From positions 102,284,037-102,348,036 of the forward strand of contig CM061139.1 of assembly GCA_030789695.1 (NCBI GenBank): a stretch of 64,000 nucleotides of DNA. Direction: 5' to 3'. A program made the translations under genes and the position numbers. Numbering within the stretch: the stretch's first letter is position 1; the number at the start of each line of letters is the position of its first letter. This DNA is from Scilla litardierei (taxonomy: Eukaryota; Streptophyta; Magnoliopsida; Asparagales; Asparagaceae). A model generated the notes under the pieces. The model was not told the DNA's origin and ran no database searches. It saw only the letters and a list, made by a program, of their open reading frames with translations. Positions 44,110 through 54,661 of the stretch are shown here, piece by piece.

Positions 44110-44660
44110 ACAGATTAGTCGGTCAAAGAGCAACCACTGACCGACTAGTTTGACATCTAGTCGGTCGGTCGACCAACGCAGACCGACTAAGTGTAAACAG
44201 TAACTTCTGAACGAAAATAGGATTTAGATTTAGTCGGTCGAAGAACAAATACTGACCGACTAGTTTGACATCTAGTCGGTCGATGAACGTTCTTAGACCG
44301 ACTAAGAGTGAACAGTATTGATACCAAAAATTAGTTGAAGAGTTAGTCGGTTAAAGAAGCATTGCTGACCGACTAGTTTGCAACCTAGTCGGTCAACCAA
44401 CGTTCTTAGACCGACTAACGATAAACAGTAACTTCTGAATAATTTAGAAAGCCAACTAGTCGGTTCAAGAAGGATTGCCGACCGACTGGATCGTCATCTA
44501 GTCGATCAGTGCCCCTTCTTACACCGGCTAATAAGCACCAAAAGTTCTGATACGGAGCGCGGAGCTCTGGGATCGATTCCTAAGACTCCTAGGCTTGATC
44601 TAATAGTAAGATACGACCGTTATGAAGCCCGTCACGAATGACTTACTCCGAAATCGACGA
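44110..44660 (-). repeat. TCGGTC/GACCGA module in Tekay-like U3 region
   Basis: Four units of about 110 bp with AGTCGGTC, GACCGACTAG, CTAGTCGGTC and ACCGACTAA, two of them followed by AAACAGTAACTTCTGAA. One block, ACCGACTAACGATAAACAGT, is also found in the SIRE-like LTR. Similarity continues past the units: GAGCGCGGAGCTCTGGGA here against AAGCGCGAAGCTTCGGGA there, and CGTTATGAAG in both. The module is in the same relative place and orientation in both elements. Confidence 0.88.
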
Positions 44661-44800
44661 TCCTAAGGAAGAAACGAGAAAACACGACGAAACGATCGAA
44701 AATGAAAGTTACGGAGACGAAAACCACACATGAGGAGAAAATCCACCAAAACATATATTATAATATAATAAATCCAGATTCATGAAAACCAGTCGTTACA

Positions 44801-44820
44801 TCCTCCCCAACTTAAGAAAA
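44801..44820 (-). other. Polypurine tract of Tekay-like element
   Basis: The minus strand reads TTCTTAAGTTGGGGAGGA directly before the LTR start TGTAACGAC. This is the usual plus-strand primer of Tekay/Del elements. Confidence 0.85.
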
Positions 44821-44846
44821 ATTCCGTCCTCGGAATTTCCAAACAC

Positions 44847-46283
44847 TCACGTGTCCGGAAACAAAAGTGGGAAACGCTCTCGCATCTCATCTTCTCTCTC
44901 CCAAGTGGACTCTCCCGGCGAACCGTGCCGCCACATCAATCTAACAAGATCGACGACCTTGTTTCGAAGTGACTTCTGACGCCTGTCCAGAATCTGCACT
45001 GGATGCTGGTCATACATCAAATCTGAGCGAACGACGATCTCTGAGAAATCCACGGCATGAGACGGATCGCTGATGTATCGACAAAGCTGCGACACATGGA
45101 AAACATCATGGACCCCTTCCAAAGATGGCGGCAAGGCTAAGCGATAAGCTACTTCGCCGACCCTCTCCAAAACATCAAATGGTCCAATGTATCGCGGGCT
45201 CAACTTCCCTCGCTTCCCAAAACGAATCACTCCACGATTCAGGGAAATCCTCAGAAACACATGGTCGCCCGGCTGAAACTCCAAAGGACGACGTTTAGCA
45301 TCCGCCTAATGCTTAAAACGGTCCTGAGCAATCCTCAACCTCTCCCGAATATTCCTGATGATATCCACGGCCTCCACGATCATCTCAGGTCCCAACAGCT
45401 CCCGATCACCAACGTCATCCCAACTCAATGGCGATCGACATTTCCTCCCATACAAAGCGGCGAAAGGCGCCATGCCAATACTCGCTGGAAGCTGTTGTTG
45501 TAAGATAACTCTACCAGATGTAGATGGTCCTCCCACGAACCCTTGAAATCCAACATGCACGCTCTCAGCATGTCCTCCAAAATCTGAATCGTCCTCTCGG
45601 ACTGGCCATCCATCTGCGGATGGTACGCCGTGTTGAAACTCAGACGCGTACCCAAGCTCTTCTGCAAACTCTGCCAGAACTGAGATGTGAACCTCGTGTC
45701 TCTGTCCGACACGATACTCACGGGGACTCCATGAAGTCGCACGACCTCCTGCACGTTCACGTTACATCACTATCCAAACTAGGAAAAGGACATAAAACGG
45801 GGAGTAAAAGAATTTTACCTCCATATATCTCCTTGCTAGCGCCTCAGTGGACTATCCCACTCGGAACGAAATAAAGTGTGCGGATTTGGTCAATCGATCT
45901 ACGATCACCCAAATCGCGTCATTCTGCTTCGGACTCCGAGGCAGTCCAGTCACGAAATCCATAGTGATGTGTTGCCACTTTCACTCCGGAATCGGAAGCG
46001 GTTGCAGCAACCCGGCCGTACGCTGATGCTCCGCCTTCACTTGCTGGCAAACCAAGCACTTGGCTACACTCCGAGCCACACTCCTCTTCATACCATGCCA
46101 CCAATAATTCAGACGAAGATCCTGGTACATCTTGGTGCCACCAGGATGCACAGAATACGGCGAACTGTGTGCCTCCACCATCAACTCCTCTCTAATATCC
46201 CCAGCTGACACACACAACCTGGCTCCAAACCTCAGCGAGCCGTCCTCATGAATCAAAAAGTCAGTCCGCAGACCGGCTTCCAC
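44847..46283 (-). pseudogene. pol: Tekay-like integrase with chromodomain-like end
   Basis: In minus-strand order: the zinc-binding part (SPYSVHPGGTKMYQDL, CLVCQQVKAEH) at 45981-46283; core with [10 protein letters not shown] and [12 protein letters not shown] near 45880-45970; after a 70-nt intron-like insertion, VSIVSDRDTRFTSQFW and HPQMDGQSERTIQ (second Asp and Glu kept). Then come SIGMAPFAALYGRKCRSPL and, in a further frame, GDHVFLRI, YIGPFDVLERVGEVAYRLAL and a chromodomain-like end with VDLVRLMWRHGSPGESTWE. Stops and frame changes occur near 45300, 45480 and 45854. It would direct integration. Confidence 0.9.
45749..45818 (-). other. 70-nt intron-like insertion in integrase
   Basis: On the minus strand the segment begins GTAAAATTC and ends ACGTGCAG, flanked by GAG on the left and GAGGTCG on the right. 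It is T-rich, 70 nt long (not a multiple of three) and has an in-frame TAA. Either side is the conserved integrase sequence, and without the segment the two sides sit in one frame. It has GT and AG ends, but no transcript evidence. Confidence 0.55.
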
Positions 46284-46289
46284 CTGCCC

Positions 46290-46765
46290 TCAAATCCTTA
46301 CCAACTTCGGATCGCCGGCCTGACTTGCCTTAATCCGATCCACGATCGTCGACTGTACCTGCATGTACATCAACGACGAATCCTTCCCAGGAAGGACAAT
46401 CTCCACTCCGGACTCGCAAAAATCCTGCTGCAATCTCCACTGCGAGGTCAACATCATCACCGCGGGAAGCCTACTCAAAGCATCTGGAACCACATTCACC
46501 TTGCCAGGGTGATACTGCAAATCAATCTCATAATCCGCCATAAGCTCCAACCATCGACGCTATCGCATGTTTAGCTCCTTCTGAGTAAAAATATACTTCA
46601 AGCTTTTGTGATCGGTGAAGATTTTCACTTTCTCACTCAGCAGGAACTGCCTCCAAATCTTAAGAGCAAACACAACGGCAGCCAACTCCAAATCATGCGT
46701 CGGGTAATTCTTCTCATGAACCTTGAGCTGACGAGACGCATATGCCACAACGTGCCTGTGCTGAT
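46290..46765 (-). pseudogene. pol: Tekay-like RNase H and linker, truncated
   Basis: [40 protein letters not shown] and, after a stop near 46560, [19 protein letters not shown] and [10 protein letters not shown] identify gypsy RNase H and the following connection. The reading stops at HRHVVAYAS (about 46765), where the sequence becomes Tat-like gag. No reverse transcriptase remains. Confidence 0.9.
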
Positions 46766-46769
46766 GCCC

Positions 46770-47900
46770 CTATGTCGCAGGCCCTTTTTCAGGGCCGCCT
46801 TCACAACCAGCTCAGGGCAGCTATCCACACTCAATCGCTCCACGTTGAAGCGTTGCATGAAGTGTCTCAGAGATTCGGCCGGTCCCTGTACCACATTGAA
46901 CAAGTGTTCCGAGTCAGGTTTTACCTGCCGCCCGGCCATAAATTGCTTGCAGAACAACTGGGTGAGCTCCTCGAAGCTGTCTATCGACCGACCGGGCAGG
47001 CTGAGGTACCAGGTCCGCGCGGCCCCCCGTAGGGTGGAGTAGAAGCCCCCGCAGAGCAGGGTGTCATCGGCCCCCTGGAACGCCATGACCCCCTCGTAGT
47101 CCATCACATGATCCGCGGGGTTGCTGACGCCGTTGTATTTCTCCAGTGTCGGTACCTTGAAGTTCGAGGGTATCCGCGCCTCGGTTATCCTCCGAGTCAG
47201 GGGGCATCGTTCTCCGCTGATGCACCCGGGTCGCTCTTCTTCGCCCGCCTCCGTGCCGTTCGGCCGCAACAGGGGGGGGGGGGCGACGGAAGCTTGACCT
47301 CCTCTTGGGTCTTCGCCATCTTGGGTGCTGGACTCGATCAGCGCGAACATTCTTTCCGGCTCTTCTGGTGGTGGGTCCTTGCTCGTCGGCTGCCTCCGCT
47401 CTGGTAAGATCGGACGCTCGCTGATCGGCGATCATCCCGCCTACGTTTGTACGATCCTGGACGTGCGGACGAGGCCGTCCTCGAGACGTCGTCCGTCCGC
47501 TCCGAGTCCCCCCCCCATTTCCCTCTCTGAACGAGGTGGGAGTGGGAGACCGCGCCGGGGAAAAACCGGGCATGGTGAACCTCCTCTCCATGTTGTGTAC
47601 TCCTTTCCCTTGGTCGGTAACCACGGCGGAGCGAAGAGGTTGGCGACCCTCTTCCTGGCGGTAGGCCGGTCCCTCCGCACCCTCGGGGGTGCTGCTGACG
47701 AGCTGTTGAATCGTCGCGACTAAAGTTTGGATGTTGGTGTTGGTCTCCTGTGCGTAGGCTCGGAGTTGCCCCTGCGTGGCCAGCCGGGTGTCGTCGGTCT
47801 CTCTGGCGGCGTGGCCGTTTGGGTTCTCGACGGGGGCGTGGTATGCGCCCTCCTCCAGGATGGGTGGCATGCGCCCCAGGCCGTTGCCGATGGGTTCCAT
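46770..47900 (-). pseudogene. gag: Tat-like Gag, frameshifted
   Basis: The start MEPIGNGLGRMPP (47900) is followed by an N-terminal region with Arg/Gly- and Pro-rich sequence. Frames change near 47505 and again at a G-run of about twelve bases near 47272. The second frame (46770-47350) holds the gypsy Gag core: FKVPTLEKYNGVSNPADHV, LCGGFYSTLRGAARTWYLSL, SIDSFEELTQLFCKQFM and ESLRHFMQRFN, ending at KKGLRHRG near the truncation. No zinc knuckle remains. The frameshifts at homopolymer runs could be real decay or sequencing error. Confidence 0.85.
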
Positions 47901-47933
47901 TTTGGTGGTTTGACGTGGGTGTTAGTTCGTTTC

Positions 47934-47950
47934 CCACAGACGGCACCAGA
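47934..47950 (-). other. Primer binding site of Tat-like element
   Basis: The minus strand reads TCTGGTGCCGTCTGTGGG just inside the LTR end GTAAACA. It fits the Tat/Ogre group and sets the LTR boundary at 47951. Confidence 0.8.
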
Positions 47951-48910
47951 TGTTTACGGGTGTTTTCTCACCACAGTTCGTTGACCGTCGGCTGTGTGGT
48001 CAACATGGTCAAGGGGCCGACTTGGGGGTCCCTTGGGATCGCCGAGCCTGCTTGTTCTCGGCTTGAGAGGAAGGAGGGTCGGGCGCAGACGGGGGTGTCC
48101 CCGGGTAGCGTCGATCCTCTGCCTTCGGGGAGCTGAGGAGAAGCCTCAGCTCGGCCGGGTCGGGCTCGGCCTCGGCCGGGTCGGGCTCGGCCTCGGTCGG
48201 ATCCGCGTCGAGGGGTAGCCTCGGCGCCTTGCAAGTAGGTTGGTGCTTGAGCAGCCGTCCACTTGACGACTGCGATGGGGGTAGCCGACCGACGCTGAGG
48301 AGTAGTCTCGGCGCTTCTGGTATCTTCTTCCTGGACAGATGAGGAAACTCGTCAGGGAGGCCGGACCTAGGTTCCGGCCAAATCCCCTCCGATGCTTAAG
48401 TCAGATCAAGGTCTGAAAGGATACTCGGCAGGGGAGATCCGACTTGTAAGGAAGCCAGAACGTCAACCCAGGCGGCGCGAGTTTGGGGGAGGGAGGAAAA
48501 TGTAGTGGCGAATGCCTAGGTCGTTGATGGAGTACCTCTCTGTTGATTACCTGAGTCTCCATCCCTTTTCTCCGTCGTCCTGGCCTTCCCCTTATAGGGT
48601 CCCTCGTGATTGCCCCATGTCCCGCCTCCTCTCACGTCCCCACGATCCGCCTCCGCCTCCTCCCACTCGTGCGTAGTGGAGGGCTGGCCCATTAACGGGT
48701 CCGTTAATGGCCATTATGGGATCGCGGATTCCGAGGGGCGGTTAATCTGGTCGAATGGGGGCTAGTCGGGTGCCCCCGAGGGTGATGTGGCAGGGCCTTC
48801 AGCCCCGTCCGAGGGCCTTTCCGGGTGGGCCCGTCTTCTCTAGTTGGCGTCCCCTTTGAGGCTGGGTCGTGGGCCGTTGTAACTCGGGCTGGTCCAAATT
48901 AGTCGTAACA
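47951..48910 (-). repeat. Tat-like 5' LTR, about 960 bp
   Basis: The inner end at 47951 is fixed by the primer site. The outer end is set at TGTTACGAC (48910 on the minus strand) because the sequence changes there from GC-rich to AT-rich; with no partner LTR this is an estimate. A short tandem repeat of GGGTCGGGCTCGGCCTCGGCC lies near 48150-48200. Confidence 0.65.
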
Positions 48911-49956
48911 AATAATAAAGATATAACACCGAATAAGTGATTGATATTTAAATATGCTTGAATAATTACACATCCAATATTAATATCAAATCCTATTTTT
49001 CTATAACTAGTTGAATAAAGCAATTATTACTCGTCAGCTGAGAGTACATGTGATGATAGCTTGATCTACAAATGCAAATAAAAAATTACAATGTGTATTT
49101 CCATATATTAATAAACAATACGTATAGATTACTAGCACAAAAATCATAAAATTATGTCATCTCCTCTCTTTCTTCGATGTCATTTCTTTTAAATATATAC
49201 ATCTTTACCCATAATATTTTTTCTTCCATTTAAAGAGTCTATGAAAATTATTAGGAACGACCATGAAATATATACTATTATGCTTAAAAATGCCAAACAT
49301 AAGAAGCGAAAGAATAATAAATCAGAAGCAATAATTATACCACTCATATGAAAACAAAATTGTCATATTGTTCAAAATTCACAGTCATCGTGATGGTGCA
49401 ACTATGAAGATATCGAGGCAGTTCATACTTCATGACCCTTTACACTCAATGATGCCTTCTTCAAATGCTTAATTAAGTTGTCATACATAACTTTTGCCCA
49501 TTTTCATTGCGACAAGTACAACAACCCCATATCATCCATATATTAAACAAATGAACCTGTAATGGAGCTATTTGCATTTGAGAATAGGAGGTGCACATTA
49601 TGTATAATGTGAACAGTTTTCCAATAAGTCATTTTTTCTCTATTAGAATTTTTATACTTTTCAAACATATCCATCATCTTTATCTCAACTTGATGCAAAC
49701 TAATTCGTTTATGATTAAATATAGATTCGTTTTTTCGAACATATGTTTATGATTAAACATATCCACTATTCAAAAACATCGATTTTGCAACCACTTGATG
49801 CATGGGCAAAACATGTCCAAATTAGTTGAAATTTTGTTTGGAGCTAGTTTAGACATGTAGAAGACATCCAATGGTCGGATTTTCTATTTACATTGTCTAC
49901 CTTTAAATTCCACTTGGATGGATCCGCATGTTTGATCCATCCGAATGGATCCTAGT

Positions 49957-49960
<4 letters not shown>
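48911..49960. other. AT-rich intergenic sequence
   Basis: About 1 kb, AT-rich. No gene, repeat or known element end is seen apart from the start of the TA tract at its right end. It may be old host sequence or an unrecognised relic. Confidence 0.5.

Positions 49961-50035
<75 letters not shown>
49961..50035. repeat. (TA)n microsatellite, left of foldback element 1
   Basis: About 75 bp of pure AT repeat ending at GGAAAAAGG. Further TA runs follow at 50441-50496 and about 50878-50897, so the two foldback elements appear to sit within one former tract. Confidence 0.95.
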
Positions 50036-50037
<2 letters not shown>

Positions 50038-50437
50038 AAAAAGGGGATCTAAGGTGCCTCCTTAGATGAAAATCTAAGGAGGCGCCCCCATTTCCCCACA
50101 TCTCCTACAATTTTTTTGGAAATATTTTTTCATGTGGTTGTTGTTCACATCATGGATGATCAACATACCAAATTTCAAGGGATTCCAATACTTTTGGGGC
50201 CACCATCTACCCCTTACAACTTCAACGGTCTAAAAACGTGCTGAAAACCCCACGATGTTGCAAGGGGTAGATGGAGACTCATAAAGTATTGGAATCCCTT
50301 GAAATTTGGTATGTTGATCATCCATGAGGTGAACAACAAACCCATGAAAAAAAATTTCAAAAAAAATGTGCGAGATGGGTGGAAATGGGGGCGCCTCCTT
50401 AGATTGAATCTAAGGAGGCACCTTAGGATCCCTTTAC

Positions 50438-50440
<3 letters not shown>
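50036..50440. mobile_element. Foldback/MITE-like element 1 in TA tract
   Basis: Non-coding, about 405 bp. Each end carries its own CCTCCTTAGAT...ATCTAAGGAGG hairpin, and the ends are inverted copies of each other (GGGATC, TAAGGTGCCTCCTTAGA). The inversion continues inward: 50161-50196 CAACATACCAAATTTCAAGG pairs with its reverse complement at 50281-50316. The centre holds AACGGTCTAAAAACGTGC. TA repeats lie on both sides. This resembles Micron-type MITEs of rice, which lie in TA microsatellites; the family assignment is an analogy. Confidence 0.75.
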
Positions 50441-50496
<56 letters not shown>

Positions 50497-50497
<1 letters not shown>

Positions 50498-50877
50498 CAA
50501 TCTTCTATTGCGAAAAAATGGTGCGAAAGCCCGTGCGAAAACATTTTTTTTATTTTTTTGAAATTTTTTTTTTCAAAATTTCTTTTTTTGATGTTTAATC
50601 CATACAAATATATACCCCAGGGAAAATAATGGGTGAACCCGTTGGGCATTAGAGCACCCATCCACCCGTTACAAATTTAACGGTCTCAAAACGTGCGAAT
50701 TTGATGAAATGCCTTGATCGAAGGCCAAATGACATTATTTCTCAACGATTATTTTTTGAGGGGGTATAACAACATATGATGAGGGTGGAAAAAAGAATTT
50801 TTGAAAAAAAAAATTTCAAAAAAAAGATAAAAACATTTTCGCACCGTGCGAAATGTTCTCATTTGAAAATTTTCCTC
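50497..50877. mobile_element. Foldback/MITE-like element 2 in TA tract
   Basis: Non-coding, about 380 bp between TA runs. The left arm has GTGCGAAAACATTTTTTTTA and GAAATTTTTTTTTTCAAAA. The right arm contains their reverse complements near 50800-50860, with GCACCGTGCGAAATG. The centre holds AACGGTCTCAAAACGTGCG, nearly the same as the centre of element 1, so the two look related although their arms differ. The open frames over the arms and TA tract are not genes. Confidence 0.7.
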
Positions 50878-50897
50878 TATATATATATATATATATA

Positions 50898-52378
50898 ATT
50901 TCAAGATTTGACATAAATATCCAAATGGACTTTTTAAAATTTGCAAAATGTGTTCGTTATATCTCACAATTAGAGATTTCGGGCTAAAATATTGGGAAAA
51001 TTAGGGTTTTAGCAGCAAAGGAGAGAAAGGGATTCAAAGAAAGCTAGTTCGAATAATGTAAGGGCGGATGTTTTGGTGAATTCTTGATAAACGTTGTGTT
51101 TGTACCAGATAATGACACCTGCTTGACACGTATCAGACATTCCTATACATAATGAATATGCAGTGTCCAGTTTTATTATTCGTGAAAAATTATGGTTTGA
51201 GCCATGTCACTTAAATTAAAACCTAAATGTCTCGTGTCAGACAGTTTCAAAGACTTGTGCCCTTTAAAAATATATGATAATGATATTCTCAACTAAGTGG
51301 TACCATCTCATAAAAGTCTAAACATCTCATAGATTAGATATCAATGAGATCTTTTTAGATCTTTTTGTTTGATTTTATACTTGATTAGAATGTATGGATT
51401 TTGTCATTGAAATTTAATATTGGTTTTTCTTTTTATTTTTAATAGAACACATTCTAATCATTATGGGGGTTTGATTTGTATAATAGATATGTATATATCT
51501 ATGCCCATATACACTGTTTTTTAAAATTTGCCATGTCCTGATGTGCGTGTCATGTTGTTTCTGTGATGGGTGAGAGTAATGGAATGAGAGAAGGGAAGAG
51601 GAAGATGTGGAATGCTGAGAGAGACACTACTAATTCTTGTTATTATTAGTCAACCCCTCATGGATGATGGGTAGAACTAATTTTAGTTAAAACCATAAGT
51701 AAGATGGTCAATAATTGTCTAATATAAATCAACCAGGATGCACTCTAGACACAAAAAAGACCAACAAAAGAGCTAAACTTACTCCTTTGAAAGTAGTAAA
51801 TATATGGATATGGATATGGATATGGATATGGATATGGATACAAGGGTGATGTATAACATTATTAGAGGATTATCGTTTGACATTTTCCTGTAAAATAAAG
51901 GTTGAGTTTAACTTGACTCACTACTTGGTATAATTCCAGGTCATTTAATAAAAAGTACAAAAAATCGGAGAAATTTAGATGCTTTACATATACCCTTATA
52001 TCACATAGTTTTTATCTAATAATTTTGGTTATAGACTTATAGTATATGATATTATATCATTTTAATAAAATATTATACATTATAGACATGTTATAAATAC
52101 CATATAATATTAACTACTATTCGGAGACAAGATAGTATCACATGTAATATAGTCTCTCCTGTATCAGATTCAGATCAGCTAATAGATATTTTTTGCTAAT
52201 TTCAATGAGCAAAAAGAAAGAGAAAAAAGAAAGTCGTGTATGGAAATTCTGCATTGCACATTTCTACGATCATTATAATCCTAGCAGTTTCCCTTCGAAT
52301 AGCAGTTAGCTGGGGGTGCATCTCGAGTTAAGGAAAAAAAACCACCAGAGGAGAGCGAACTGATTTCCCCCCTCTTTA
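50898..52378. other. AT-rich intergenic sequence, possibly upstream of a host gene
   Basis: No element or gene is recognised. A GGATAT hexamer repeat (about six units) lies at 51802-51840. The final 100 bp, with AAGGAAAAAAAACC and purine-rich sequence before an ATG, could be a 5' untranslated region of the candidate gene at 52379. Confidence 0.45.
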
Positions 52379-52471
52379 ATGGCTACTAACCTGACATCAA
52401 CTCTTTATGTGTGGGTGCCCAATCCAAGCGGAGGTGGTTATGAAAAATGGTTTTCTGTAAAATCTTGGGAG
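52379..52471 (+). CDS. Candidate first exon of an unidentified host gene, split by Reina-like element
   Basis: ATG at 52379 opens a frame reading MATNLTSTLYVWVPNP, then SGGGYEKWFSVKSWE, up to a TGGGAG/GTCTG boundary that would serve as a splice donor. The Reina-like LTR begins five bases later. The peptide does not look like any retroelement protein and I do not recognise it. The frame is short, so chance is possible. If real, the element lies just inside the first intron. Later candidate exons are near 59130, 59300 and 62008. Confidence 0.3.
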
Positions 52472-52476
52472 GTCTG

Positions 52477-52824
52477 TGATGGAACTCGGGTCTACACCTG
52501 GAGGCGCACCTAAGTCCAGGCCGAGGAGCCTTAGCCGCGCGCGCACCCGCACCCCTATGACCTTGTTATTATTATTTTAAGGGTATGATGGTAATTGTGA
52601 TGGGGGGTTTATTCTTAGGCGAGGGCTAGCCGTCGGGAATCTCTTATGCTTATTTTGATAAATTGAGAGAGTTCTTCGAGAGTTCTTCGGAGGATCTTAG
52701 TAGAGTGTGGATGTCCTCGCTTATCAGCGTCTTGGGAGGGTGGTTGCCTTTTTATTGTAGCCAAACTATCGTTTTATTCGCTGTTTTTAACAATTTAATT
52801 TCAGATTTGCTTTGGAACCTATCA
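52477..52824 (+). repeat. Reina-like 5' LTR
   Basis: TGATGGAACTCGGG to GGAACCTATCA, 348 bp, followed by ATTTGGTATCAGAGTACG (52825 onward), the primer site for initiator-Met tRNA. It differs from the 3' LTR at roughly fifteen sites by eye. Confidence 0.93.
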
Positions 52825-52851
52825 ATTTGGTATCAGAGTACGTGACGATTC

Positions 52852-54655
52852 ATGGTGGCTTCAACAAGATCGAAGGACAAGATCGATACTTTGGAGGAGA
52901 AATTTAACGGCGAGATCGAAGGGGTAAAGAGATCGTTGATGGGAAACGAGGAAGCAATAAAGAAATTGACGGTCTCCATCGACCAATTAACGGCGAATCA
53001 GGCGAAGCACGAAGAGCAATTTGCACAATTGATCTTCCAATTGGCGACGAACAACAAAGAGGATGGGAACCCTAAATCGACAACAAAGGCGCCACCTTTG
53101 AATAAGGAGAAGGAAAAAGAAGAGATTTTTGATGCGGATCAGGCCTACGAAGAGGAGGAATTTAACGAAGAGGAGGATGGAGAGCTTTGGATGGAGGATT
53201 ATCGCGAGACGATACTGTAAAAGGCGAAGGAAGCAAGGGGTGAAACTAGCCGCCGCTTCCAAAGATTGGCGGATAGCAGTGGGGCCATGGGACCCCAGGA
53301 GGACATGGGGGGGCACCCCCAACACTTGCAGGGGCCGGCAAAGCCTCCTCGGCCCCCGGCAGGCCCCTCGGCCACCGAGGGGCCACCCTACAGGGCCGTG
53401 GGGGCCCGGAATGCCACGTCAGGGCCCTATGGCCATTGTATAGGGCCGCTGGGGCCCCAGTACGCTCGCCCAGGTCCCGCGGGGCCTCAGCAGGGCCGCG
53501 GGACCCCGCCGAACTCAGACGGTTCTCCTATGACGGCGGGGAAGTGACACAGCAGCATCAGCAGTAGGGGGGCTTCCGCCCTATTTGGAGGGCATGGCTC
53601 GTGGTTTTGAGGGTGGATTTGATCCCAGTGAAGGGCAGGGGCACTATGAAGGCGGAGGGCGTTTTCGGGATCCTCCCGACCCCAGTCACGTCGACGATAT
53701 GGGACGACCACCACTCCACACCTACGAGGGGCACCCCGGGGACTACGGAGGAGGATACATAGACTTCCAGGAGAGGCCAGAGGGCAGGGTTGGAGGCGAC
53801 GAAGGGGGTGGATATGTGGACCGCGGAGGAGCCCCCATGGGGGTTATGAGCGACACCAGGAGAGGTGGCAGCACTACCACCAACCTAGACACGTTGGAGG
53901 ACGCAGGGACTAGGGGGATTCAATATGGACTGACTATGAAAGTTGAAGATGACTATATTCGATGGGGTGGACCCGGTCTCGCGGATCTACAGAGCGGAGA
54001 GATTTTTCAGAGTCTCCCGCATGACTGAGGAGCAGAAGTTGGAGGCAGCAAGCATCTGCCTTGATGGAAAGGCCCTCGCGTGGTTTCAGTGGAAGGACGC
54101 GAGGCGCCCCTTCCGTTCATGGGAGGAGATCAGGGATCAGATGGTAGAGAGGTTCAGAGACCCCCACGTAGGGAACGTGCGGGAGCAGCTGCTATCACTC
54201 AGACAGGAGGACATGGTGAGAGACTACCTAGAGAGGTTCGAGGCCCTTTCAGGACAGGTGCACAGGGTGACCGACGAGACGATGGAGAACATCTTCATGA
54301 AGGGGTTGAGGGCCACTATACGAGTAGCGGTGCGCATGCAGAAACCTCAGAGTCTGATGGAGGCCATGGAGTACGCTCAGATGGCAGAGGACTATCAGTT
54401 GGAGGATAGGAAGGCCAGGAGTGGATGGAGTGGACCGGCAAGTCGCAGCCAGCCAGTGACAGGTGGACAACAGAGAGCCACTACGGGAGTGGATTCAGCG
54501 GCCAAGGAGAAGACTGGGGAGAGGAGTAGTGCACCGCAGGATGGGGGCAGTTCAGGCGGATGACGGATGCGAAGATGAGGGAGAAATGGCAGAAGGGCTA
54601 GTGTTTCAGATGTGATGAGCAATTCACGTCGGGTCACAGATGTGCGGGGCGCAAG
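52852..54655 (+). pseudogene. gag: Reina-like Gag, broken
   Basis: The N-terminal frame (52852-53220) starts MVASTRSKDKIDTLEEKFNG, a coiled-coil-like segment, and ends at a stop. A Gly/Pro-rich linker follows in other frames. The Gag core at 53943-54563 has RIYRAERFFRVSRMTEEQKL, ICLDGKALAWFQWKDARRPF and LEAASICLDG. A zinc knuckle CFRCDEQFTSGHRC lies near 54605, just after a TAG where Leu is usual. Gag would form the particle. Confidence 0.88.
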
Positions 54656-54661
54656 CTTCAG

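Larger units (their letters stand above)
42286..44800 (-). repeat. Tekay-like 3' LTR, 2.5 kb
   Basis: Plus-strand ends are TGTCACGACC (42286) and TCGTTACA (44800). In minus order it contains the TCGGTC module (44110-44660), a TATA-like CTATTTAAA (44064-44072), and an 89-bp tandem duplication (42942-43120). The LTR ends resemble those of LARD-A and LARD-B, but the body does not. Confidence 0.85.
42286..46765 (-). mobile_element. Tekay-like Ty3/gypsy element, 3' half only
   Basis: The minus strand carries RNase H, integrase and a chromodomain-like end, then a GTTGGGGAGGA purine tract and a 2.5 kb LTR starting TGTAACG at 44800. Gypsy order with a chromodomain and a long LTR fits Tekay/Del. Gag, protease, reverse transcriptase and the 5' LTR are absent; the body stops at about 46765, joined to a Tat-like gag. 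Confidence 0.88.
46766..48910 (-). mobile_element. Tat-like Ty3/gypsy fragment: gag, primer site and 5' LTR
   Basis: On the minus strand an LTR (48910-47951) is followed by a TGGTGCCGTCTGTGGG primer site and by gag (47900 to about 46770). Everything after gag is missing. The TGGTGCCGTCTGTGGGAA leader is characteristic of Tat/Ogre-type elements as I know them. The join to the Tekay-like RNase H is out of frame. Confidence 0.85.

Noticed and set aside
46637..47350. A single gag-RNase H fusion protein across 46750
   Set aside because: The gag frame and the RNase H frame are different on the two sides of the join, so the open frame past the join is not RNase H.
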